Origin: Cryobacterium sp. PH31-L1
Lineage (GTDB): Bacteria > Actinomycetota > Actinomycetes > Actinomycetales > Microbacteriaceae
Direction: 5' to 3'
Assembly (NCBI RefSeq): GCF_030063145.1
Contig: NZ_JASISM010000004.1
Coordinates: forward strand, 248,001 to 312,000
DNA: 64,000 nt
In this document: one piece after another, positions 57,988 through 64,000 of the stretch
Layout: each line of letters begins with the position of its first letter
Position numbering within the stretch: the first letter of the stretch is position 1
The notes under the pieces: generated by a model
Database searches by the model: none
What the model was told of the DNA's origin: nothing
The model's input: only the letters and a program-made list of their open reading frames with translations
Made by a program: the position numbers and the translations under genes

Positions 57988-58323
57988 TCAGCCGGCCACC
58001 GGACGGTCGCAACGCGAACGCCACCAAGCCCAGACCCGCATGACAATCCGCTTGAGGAATCCGCCGAGCCGACGCGCTGAAGCGAATTCCGTTCCGAGCA
58101 CGGCGAGTCCCAAGAAAACGATCACCCACCCCGGTCCTGGCAGGGGAATCAGAATTATGCCGATAACAACAATCACCGTGCCGAACAGCCCGACCCCGAG
58201 GCGATAGGCGAAGAGTAGATAGGGGTGCCCGTCAACCCACGCACGAGCTCGTCGCAGGGCCCGCCGCACCGGATACCGCGGGTCACTGCCACCGGCGATA
58301 TCGCGGGAGAGATGCTCAGACAT
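57988..58323 (-). CDS. TIGR02611/PGPGW-family membrane protein
   Basis: A 111-residue protein with a basic N terminus, two membrane helices (about 37-58 and 62-80) joined by the LPLPGPGW turn (about 60-67) that defines the family, and a basic C terminus. Function unknown. Confidence 0.85.
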   Translation of the reverse strand: MSEHLSRDIAGGSDPRYPVRRALRRARAWVDGHPYLLFAYRLGVGLFGTVIVVIGIILIPLPGPGWVIVFLGLAVLGTEFASARRLGGFLKRIVMRVWAWWRSRCDRPVAG

Positions 58324-58374
58324 CTTCCAAATCTAAGCCAGATTTCTGGGAGGTGGCCGCCCGCCTGGAAGTGG

Positions 58375-58770
58375 CTATGTGAAGTTCAGGCTGTCTGGAT
58401 CAGCATCGAGGTAATACCATTGGCGGTCAACCTTGAGAAAGCGACTCACCTCATTCTGCTGGCCCGCTATGCCGTCTTCGCGATAGTGCGCTGTAAATTC
58501 CACGACGCCTTCTCTATCAAATAGGCCGCCGCGTTCTGTGCGCACGATATCGAGCCGCCGCCAGGATATCGCCGAGTCGAGTTCGACTGATTGCGGTCGG
58601 GTCAGCGGATGCCAGGTGTGCAGGAGATACTGCGCGTCACCTCGGCAGAAAGCGCTATACCGGGACCGCATGAGCCATTCGGCCGTTGGCGGTACAGCGG
58701 TACCGCTGTGAAAGCGGCCACAGCAGGCGGAATAGGTGTCCCCACTGAGGCAGGGACACCGTGGATCCAG
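58375..58770 (-). CDS. YchJ-family protein without a standard start codon
   Basis: The frame contains the YchJ/UPF0225 N terminus RCPCLSGDTYSACCGRFHSG (the SEC-C-like cysteine set), then WLMRSRYSAFCRGDAQYLLH, and ends in a cystatin/NTF2-like half with YYLDADPDSLNFT. The conserved part begins upstream of the first ATG (58671), yet between it and the lsr2 stop (58794) there is no ATG, GTG or TTG in frame. CTG at 58770 or ATC at 58776 are the closest candidates; I give the CTG. Translation could be coupled to lsr2. Role of the family is unclear. Confidence 0.7.
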   Translation of the reverse strand: MDPRCPCLSGDTYSACCGRFHSGTAVPPTAEWLMRSRYSAFCRGDAQYLLHTWHPLTRPQSVELDSAISWRRLDIVRTERGGLFDREGVVEFTAHYREDGIAGQQNEVSRFLKVDRQWYYLDADPDSLNFT

Positions 58771-58793
58771 CGTGATGGTCTGATCGGGCTCTG

Positions 58794-59135
58794 CTAGGAC
58801 TGCGCCTGGGCGTAGGCCTCGCGCACGGTGCCGGCGATGCGTCCGCGGTCGGAGACGGCGACGCCGTTGGCGGCAGCCCAGGCACGTATGGCCTGAAGCT
58901 CGGCCCGGTTTGAACCGGCCGAACTGGTGCCGCGTGGCTTGGCGGGCACATAGCCAACGCGTCGGGAGACATTCGTGTATGGCTTGATCGCGGCGCGAAA
59001 TTCAGCGAGGTTTTCGGTGGACAGATCAATCTCGTACGATTCACCCTCGAAGGCAAAGGACACAGTTGCTCCTGAGCCATTTTCGATAACGGTGCCGTCG
59101 AGGTCATCCATCAGCTGAACCGTGGTCTTCTTCAT
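58794..59135 (-). CDS. lsr2: Lsr2 nucleoid-associated protein
   Basis: A 113-residue Lsr2, the actinobacterial H-NS-like silencer of AT-rich and foreign DNA. The N-terminal dimerisation domain starts MKKTTVQLMDDLDGT; the C-terminal domain has WAAANGVAVSDRGRIAGTV with the RGR hook that enters the minor groove. The ATG at 59135 is nine bases after GGAG. The upstream 150 bases are AT-rich and hold two ATACATTCG copies (59162, 59177), a possible site for autoregulation. Confidence 0.93.
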   Translation of the reverse strand: MKKTTVQLMDDLDGTVIENGSGATVSFAFEGESYEIDLSTENLAEFRAAIKPYTNVSRRVGYVPAKPRGTSSAGSNRAELQAIRAWAAANGVAVSDRGRIAGTVREAYAQAQS

Positions 59136-59292
59136 TCTGAGATTCTCCAATGAGGTGTCGAATACATTCGGGATGGATACATTCGCCTGTGGCGATAACC
59201 ACTAACGAATTATGGCTGCCCATCTCTTTTTCCGATACCCGCCACGCGGTATTTCTTTTGGATTCACAACTTGTACGATGCGGATCACAAAA

Positions 59293-59321
59293 AAATAGCC
59301 CCGACGATGTCGGGGCTATTT
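59293..59321 (-). terminator. Terminator of tRNA-Ala
   Basis: Perfect 13-base arms AAATAGCCCCGAC/GTCGGGGCTATTT around GAT, with further T residues on the minus strand, 7-10 bases after the encoded CCA. Confidence 0.85.
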
Positions 59322-59330
59322 CATATTTGG

Positions 59331-59403
59331 TGGATCCGAGGGGATTCGAACCCCTGACCCCCTGCATGCCATGCAGGTGCGCTACCAGCTGCGCCACGGA
59401 CCC
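59331..59403 (-). tRNA. tRNA-Ala (anticodon GGC)
   Basis: The anticodon loop ATGGCAT closed by CCTGC/GCAGG gives GGC. The acceptor arms GGGTCCG/CGGATCC contain the G3-U70 wobble that is the identity mark of tRNA-Ala. Discriminator A; the CCA is encoded (59328-59330). Confidence 0.96.
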
Positions 59404-59476
59404 AGATTGTTGTCTCGAATTGCTCCGAAACAACTTTGTTAGCTTACAACACAGATTGGGATCTGCGAAACCGAAG

Positions 59477-59890
59477 CTACTCCGCGACCTCGTCAGAAGC
59501 CTCATCGTCAGCTTCATCTGAGGTCACTTTGGCCGGAATCCCGGTGGGAATGACGGGACAGTCCTTCCACAGGCGCTCCAGGGAATAATACTGGCGCTCT
59601 TCCTCGTGAAAGACGTGCACGACCAGGTCCCCGAAGTCTACGAGCACCCAGCGGCCGGCAGCACGTCCCTCACGACGCAGCGGCTTGTGGCCGGCCTCGA
59701 TGAGCTTGTCCTCAATCTCGCCGGCAATGGCTACAACGTTGCGCTCCGAGCGCCCCGTGACGATGAAAAAGATATCGGCGAGGGGAAGCGGGTTGGAAAC
59801 GTCGAGGGCAACGAGATCTTCGCCTCCCTTGGAGTCGGCGGCGGCGACGGCGATGCTGAGCAGCTCGAGGGCGTGGGGTGACGTGGTCAT
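59477..59890 (-). CDS. rsfS: Ribosomal silencing factor RsfS
   Basis: A 137-residue RsfS/Iojap protein that binds uL14 and keeps the ribosomal subunits apart when nutrients are scarce. Seen: VALDVSNPLPLADIFFIVTG, then RSERNVVAIAGEIEDKL and LVDFGDLVVHVFHEEERQYY. An acidic tail (DEADDEASDEVAE) ends it. AAGGA is seven bases before the ATG. It follows nadD and the repeat protein gene in the usual actinobacterial order. Confidence 0.94.
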   Translation of the reverse strand: MTTSPHALELLSIAVAAADSKGGEDLVALDVSNPLPLADIFFIVTGRSERNVVAIAGEIEDKLIEAGHKPLRREGRAAGRWVLVDFGDLVVHVFHEEERQYYSLERLWKDCPVIPTGIPAKVTSDEADDEASDEVAE

Positions 59891-60014
59891 GAATGAATCC
59901 TTGAGATTGTGCCGGAAGGCGTGAATGCGCTTGTGGCGATGATGGGGGGAACAAAGGAAGGCAGGCCAAACGGGCTTGCGAAAGAGGAGGGAGTAAGGCG
60001 GGAAACTGCGGCCA

Positions 60015-61133
60015 CTAGTACGCGCCCGACAGGTAGCCGATCACGAAGAGTGCCAGAACGCTGACGGCCAGCGCGGCTGTCGCGATGACCAGAATCATCG
60101 GCAGGGAGGCACGCTGCTTCCGGGGCGGGGTCAACATACCCCGCGTCGACGCGTGCGTACTCACGGCGCGGCTGGCACTGACCGGGGCCGAGTCGCCGCC
60201 TAGCTGATCGGCGTCGAGTTGGTCCATCATGTGGTCCATCTCGGACGAATCGAACAGATTCGGGTGAGCGCCGGTCGAGCCGAGACTGCGCGGCAGGTCG
60301 AACGAACCGGTGATCATGATCTCACCCGTATTGGAAATGGGATTCACGCTGCTGGGCTGGTGAGGAATCGAGGGCAGAATGAGAGCGTTCGTGGTCGTGG
60401 GAATACCGCCGGCACCGATACCGCGATTGATCAGTTCGTCGAGCGACTGGTCGGGCTGCGAGACTTCGACTCGCGGGGCATCCGCATCGACCGACCAGTG
60501 TCCGATCGGCGGTGTCCATCCGGTCTTGTCAGTGATGGTCGGATCCGCGGACTCGATCGGCTCGGCCACGATCGGCTCGGCGTACATCTGCTCGGGTTCG
60601 ACCGGGTCGACGGCGACCGGCGTGGTCGCCACGGGCTCGATCAGCTCCGCCTCGACCAGCTCGGCGTCGACCGGCTCGGCGTCGACCGGCTCGGCGTCGA
60701 CCGGCTCGGCGTCAACCGGCTCGGCGTCCACCGGCTCGGCGTCTGTGGGCGCGCCGGCGGCGGCCCCGAAGTCGCCAGTATTGAGAGCCTGTTCCTCGTC
60801 TTCACGTGCGTGTAGTGCGCGCAATTCCCGACGACTCAGGGTGTGCGCCGCCGGAGCCGATCGGTCGGGCTCGGCTGCACCCGGGGTGGGAATCAGATTC
60901 ACAGTGTCCTGAGACTCCTGCGGATCGGGAGCCGTGTGGTGCCGGCTCGTTCGCCGTGATGTCGGGGTCTGTGCCGATGAAGCAAACGATGCCGGGCGAA
61001 GCGCGGCCGGGGTCAGCACCGGAATGTCGAGGGTCGGGATTGCGTCGTTGGCAGTGGCGGCTTCGTCACCCTGTTCACGCGCACGTTCGCGCGCCTGACG
61101 TCGGCTGAGCGGCTGAGGGTCTCCCGACGTCAT
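60015..61133 (-). CDS. Low-complexity membrane protein with VDAEP repeats
   Basis: A 372-residue protein with a charged N terminus ([17 protein letters not shown]), a long disordered middle, a run of five-residue VDAEP repeats (about residues 130-165), and one C-terminal membrane helix (about 347-369), so most of it lies on one side of the membrane. No catalytic domain is visible. The same kind of protein sits between nadD and rsfS in related genomes. Its ATG overlaps the nadD stop. Confidence 0.7.
   Translation of the reverse strand: MTSGDPQPLSRRQARERAREQGDEAATANDAIPTLDIPVLTPAALRPASFASSAQTPTSRRTSRHHTAPDPQESQDTVNLIPTPGAAEPDRSAPAAHTLSRRELRALHAREDEEQALNTGDFGAAAGAPTDAEPVDAEPVDAEPVDAEPVDAEPVDAELVEAELIEPVATTPVAVDPVEPEQMYAEPIVAEPIESADPTITDKTGWTPPIGHWSVDADAPRVEVSQPDQSLDELINRGIGAGGIPTTTNALILPSIPHQPSSVNPISNTGEIMITGSFDLPRSLGSTGAHPNLFDSSEMDHMMDQLDADQLGGDSAPVSASRAVSTHASTRGMLTPPRKQRASLPMILVIATAALAVSVLALFVIGYLSGAY
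60652..60742. repeat. 15-base tandem repeat inside the VDAEP gene
   Basis: About six copies of the unit GTCGACCGGCTCGGC (plus strand) lie in tandem, three of them identical. In-frame copy-number change is likely by slippage. Confidence 0.8.
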
Positions 61134-61723
61134 GCCACACTCCGATACAGATGATGCTTTGAGATGTACTGGACAACCCCGTCGGGGACCAGGTACCAGA
61201 CCGGGAATCCCCGATTAACCCGTGCCCGGCAGTCAGTGGACGAAATAGCCAGTGCCGGAACTTCCAACAAGCTTACGTCTTGGTTCGGTAATCCCGAGAC
61301 GCTCAGCTCATGGCCCGGGCGACTCACAGCGACGAAATGTGCCAGCTGCCAGAGTTCGCGGACGTCTTTCCAGCCGAGAATCTGCGTGATCGCATCCGCT
61401 CCGGTGATGAAGAACAATTCGGCATCCGGGCGTTCTTCGTGCAGATCTCGCAGCGTGTCAATGGTGTAAGTCGGGCCGACTCGGTCGATATCCACTCTGC
61501 TCACGGTGAACCGCGGATTGGACGCTGTCGCAATCACGGTCATCAGGTAGCGATGTTCGCCACGGGTGACGCCGCTTTTCTGCCACGGCTGCCCGGTGGG
61601 CACGAAGACAACCTCGTCGAGGTCAAAACTCTGCGCGACCTCACTGGCGGCGACGAGGTGCCCATGGTGGATGGGGTCGAACGTTCCGCCCATCACGCCG
61701 ATGCGCGGGCGACGAACTGTCAC
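61130..61723 (-). CDS. nadD: Nicotinate-nucleotide adenylyltransferase
   Basis: A 197-residue NadD, which makes deamido-NAD from nicotinate mononucleotide and ATP. The nucleotidyltransferase motif [12 protein letters not shown] (about 12-23), [14 protein letters not shown], and [10 protein letters not shown] (about 170, the ISSTxxR motif) are all intact. The stop overlaps the start of the repeat protein gene. Confidence 0.95.
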   Translation of the reverse strand: MTVRRPRIGVMGGTFDPIHHGHLVAASEVAQSFDLDEVVFVPTGQPWQKSGVTRGEHRYLMTVIATASNPRFTVSRVDIDRVGPTYTIDTLRDLHEERPDAELFFITGADAITQILGWKDVRELWQLAHFVAVSRPGHELSVSGLPNQDVSLLEVPALAISSTDCRARVNRGFPVWYLVPDGVVQYISKHHLYRSVA

Positions 61724-61738
61724 GTTAAAATCAGGCTT

Positions 61739-61954
61739 CTAGTGGCCACCGGTGCCGGTGGTACCACCATGTCCGCCGTGCGCGGCGGCGTAGGCGTCAG
61801 CCTTGCCGCTGTGGCGGTTGGATACATCACGAAAGCTCCACAGCACGACGCCGAGGGCCAGGAACAACACTGCGGCTACCATCGGGTACACGATAAGCGG
61901 CAACGGCAAGGCGATGTGCTCGACCTCGGTCAGCACGGCACTCACAAAAGACAT
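61739..61954 (-). CDS. Small membrane protein with His/Gly-rich tail
   Basis: A 71-residue protein with one membrane helix (about 16-40) and a tail ending in HGGHGGTTGTGGH, which might bind metal. GGAG is five bases before the ATG at 61954. It lies 15 bases upstream of nadD and is probably cotranscribed; similar small proteins occur at this place in relatives. Function unknown. Confidence 0.65.
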   Translation of the reverse strand: MSFVSAVLTEVEHIALPLPLIVYPMVAAVLFLALGVVLWSFRDVSNRHSGKADAYAAAHGGHGGTTGTGGH

Positions 61955-62085
61955 CGGTTCTCCATTCACGCGCCGCGCAGTCGGGCGCGGCCCCAGTTGG
62001 CTGCGACGAGTCGCGCGCCTGACGGCTCACGCCGTCGCCTCATTCTAGCTTGACCGGCGCGCTTGACCGGCACCCGAGTGTGAAC

Positions 62086-63354
62086 CTACGCGCGTACCTG
62101 GCCGGTGCCGCGCACGATCCACTTTGTGCTGGTCAGCTCTGGCAAACCCATCGGCCCACGAGCGTGCAGCTTCTGGGTGGAGATACCCACCTCGGCACCG
62201 AATCCGAATTCTCCGCCGTCGGTGAACCGGGTGGAGGTGTTGACCATAACCGAGGCCGAATCGACCTCGTTCAGAAAGCGCTCAGCGTTCTGCAGGTCGT
62301 TGGTGATGATCGACTCGGTGTGCCCGGTGGAATAGCGACGAATGTGGTCCATAGCCTCATCGAGGGAGTCGACAATCGCCACCGAAATGTCGAGGCTCAT
62401 GTACTCGGTACCCCAGTCGTCGTCGGTGGCCGGGACGGCGGACGGATAGAGCGCGCGGGTGCGGGCATCCGCGTGGACGGTGACGCCGGAGGCCGTGAGC
62501 TTGTCCAACACATCGGGAAGCAGGCGTTCAGCAGCGCTGCGGTGCACAAGCAGGGTTTCCAGAGCATTGCAAACGCTCGGACGGTGCGTCTTGGAGTTGT
62601 GCACGATATCGATCGCCCACTGCTTGGTGGCCGTCTCATCGAGGAAGACGTGCACCACTCCGGCACCGGTCTCGATGACCGGCACCTGGGACTCACGAAC
62701 CACGGTCTGGATGAGGTTGGCGCTGCCACGGGGAATGAGTACGTCGACGTACCCGCGAGCCTTCATGAGCTCGGTGGCGCCGGCCCGGCCGAAGGGATCG
62801 ATGGTCTGTACCGAATCGGGGTTGAGTCCGGCGTCCGTGATGGCCGACTGCACCAGGTCGATGAGTATTCGGTTGCTGTTCTCGGCGGCTGAACCGCCAC
62901 GGAGCACGACGGCGTTGCCGCTCTTCAGGGCGAGGGCGGCCAAGTCGACGGTGACGTTGGGGCGAGCTTCGTAGATGACGCCGATGACGCCGAAGGGAAC
63001 GCGCACCTGACTGATCTTGATGCCGTTGGGCAGGCTGCTGCCGCGCACGACCTGGCCGACCGGGTCGGTGAGCAGCGCGATCTGGTCGACGGAGTCGGCG
63101 AGGGCCAAAATGCGCGGCGCGTCGAGCTTGAGCCGATCGAGTAAGCCGGCACTGAGACCGTTGGTGGCGCCGGCAGCGAGGTCGGCTTGGTTGGCCGTCA
63201 CGATCTGTGTGGCGTGGTCGCGCAGGGACTGCGCGACCATTTTCAGCGCTTTGTTCTTTAGCTCTGTCGACGCTGAAGCAAGCGACAGGGAGGCGGTGCG
63301 AGCGGCCTCGAGGGTGGGCGTGAGCTGGGCTACGTCGTTCAGAGACTGCAACAT
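62086..63354 (-). CDS. proA: Glutamate-5-semialdehyde dehydrogenase
   Basis: A 422-residue ProA that reduces gamma-glutamyl phosphate with NADPH in proline synthesis. Seen: GVIGVIYEARPNVT (about 117), the active Cys in HRPSVCNALETLL (about 262) and FGFGAEVGISTQKLHARGPMG near the end. It follows proB by 46 bases. A TAAACT box ends seven bases before the ATG, so it may also have its own promoter. Confidence 0.95.
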   Translation of the reverse strand: MLQSLNDVAQLTPTLEAARTASLSLASASTELKNKALKMVAQSLRDHATQIVTANQADLAAGATNGLSAGLLDRLKLDAPRILALADSVDQIALLTDPVGQVVRGSSLPNGIKISQVRVPFGVIGVIYEARPNVTVDLAALALKSGNAVVLRGGSAAENSNRILIDLVQSAITDAGLNPDSVQTIDPFGRAGATELMKARGYVDVLIPRGSANLIQTVVRESQVPVIETGAGVVHVFLDETATKQWAIDIVHNSKTHRPSVCNALETLLVHRSAAERLLPDVLDKLTASGVTVHADARTRALYPSAVPATDDDWGTEYMSLDISVAIVDSLDEAMDHIRRYSTGHTESIITNDLQNAERFLNEVDSASVMVNTSTRFTDGGEFGFGAEVGISTQKLHARGPMGLPELTSTKWIVRGTGQVRA

Positions 63355-63400
63355 ACCCCCCAGTTTACGGGAGGCCGCCCCCAGAGACTATTCTCCGCTC

Positions 63401-64000
63401 TCAGGAAATGCGCAGTGCTGACGGTGCCGGAGCCGGTTCGAACCAGGTTCCCACCGGTTCACCGCGCAGCGCCTCGGCCACCAGCCCGGTCGCCGTGACC
63501 AGCACGGCGGTTCCGGCCTGAGCGGCGATACGCGCCGCCGTCACCTTGGTGCTCGCTCCCCCCGTACCGACCCCGTTGACCGCCGTTGCGCCGAATTCCA
63601 TCCCGAGCAACGGGTCACCGGATGCCACGTGGCTGATGCGCTCGGCCCCGGGCAGGTCAGGCGGGCACGTGTACAGGGCGTCCACATCGCTGAGGAGCAC
63701 GAGCAGATCGGCGCCAATCAGGGTGGCAACGAGCGCCGCCAGCCGATCGTTGTCGCCGAATCGAATCTCGTGGGTGGCTACGGTGTCATTCTCGTTGACG
63801 ATCGGAAGAATACGCAGCGCCATCAGGCGTTCCATCGCGCGTTGGGCGTTGCCGCGATGGGTGGAGTTGTCGAGGTCACTCGCCGTGAGCAACACCTGAC
63901 CGGCCACGATGTCGTAACGGTCGAGGCTGTCCTGGTACCGGAAGATCAACAGATTCTGACCAACGGACGCCGCCGCCTGCTGGGTGGCCAGGTCGGTAGG
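63401..64000 (-). CDS. proB: Glutamate 5-kinase, 3' part
   Basis: The last 199 residues of ProB; the gene continues beyond the window at its 5' side. Seen: NENDTVATHEIRFGDNDRLAALVA (nucleotide and glutamate site) and GTGGASTKVTAARIA (the GTGGM-type loop). The protein ends soon after GTWFEPAP, so it lacks the C-terminal PUA domain of the E. coli enzyme. It is the first enzyme of proline synthesis and lies in an operon with proA. Confidence 0.93.
   Translation of the reverse strand, partial: PTDLATQQAAASVGQNLLIFRYQDSLDRYDIVAGQVLLTASDLDNSTHRGNAQRAMERLMALRILPIVNENDTVATHEIRFGDNDRLAALVATLIGADLLVLLSDVDALYTCPPDLPGAERISHVASGDPLLGMEFGATAVNGVGTGGASTKVTAARIAAQAGTAVLVTATGLVAEALRGEPVGTWFEPAPAPSALRIS

Overview
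The window is a high-GC chromosomal stretch from an actinobacterium, most likely a member of the Microbacteriaceae (Cryobacterium, Salinibacterium or Leifsonia type). The basis is codon use dominated by G/C third positions, many GTG starts, and actinobacterial marker genes: lsr2, a SepH-type cell-division gene, MarP, and DUF3000, DUF3093, DUF3159, DUF3710 and DUF4193 proteins. The genus call is an inference; no 16S gene is present. I see no insertion sequence, prophage or CRISPR array.

Layout. Positions 1-540 hold three minus-strand tRNAs (Val-GAC, Cys-GCA, Gly-GCC) and their terminator. Positions 540-976 are a gene-free stretch with short GC-rich repeats, followed by tRNA-Val(CAC). Positions 1.1-10.5 kb carry assorted genes: an M50-type protease, MarP, an ammonium transporter, ZapE, a rhodanese-SufE pair and an alpha/beta hydrolase. 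Positions 9.9-24.6 kb form a housekeeping block: DUF3000, ribonuclease D, a fatty-acid beta-oxidation pair (fadA, fadB), dxs, aconitase, DUF3159, DUF3710, dut, DUF3093, DUF4193 and sepH. Positions 24.6-30.3 kb carry a CitA/DcuS-like two-component system divergent from a complete tricarboxylate transporter, tctCBA. Positions 30.3-38.2 kb are mixed: an AlkZ-like winged-helix protein, an FUSC-type exporter, an amino-acid ABC transporter whose binding protein and permease are fused, a nitronate monooxygenase, a decayed DinB-like gene, an aminoglycoside phosphotransferase homologue and YceI. Positions 38.4-43.4 kb hold an oxygenase, an Lrp-type regulator and the bkdABC branched-chain 2-oxo acid dehydrogenase operon. 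Positions 43.5-49.8 kb include a 57-residue zinc-ribbon gene and a DUF222/HNH endonuclease gene with a frameshift. Positions 49.9-56.2 kb are the trehalose-from-glycogen operon treX-treY-treZ. Positions 56.4-64 kb carry an LLM-type flavin oxidoreductase, small membrane proteins, a YchJ gene without a standard start codon, lsr2, tRNA-Ala, rsfS, a VDAEP-repeat membrane protein, nadD, proA and the 3' part of proB.

The genes suggest an aerobic heterotroph that takes up di- or tricarboxylates under two-component control, oxidises fatty acids and branched-chain amino acids, and makes the compatible solutes trehalose and proline.

The features that stand out beyond the genes are regulatory or nucleotide-level. 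An 11-mer, GGCATCCGTTT, occurs six times in several reading frames and on both strands. A near-identical palindrome lies in front of both yceI and the LLM oxidoreductase gene. A widely spaced 10-bp inverted repeat brackets the trehalose promoter. Seven genes have a -10 box exactly six bases before the start codon, which suggests leaderless transcripts. A -1 slippery heptamer sits exactly at the HNH frameshift. I found nothing that amounts to a clear new multi-gene system.
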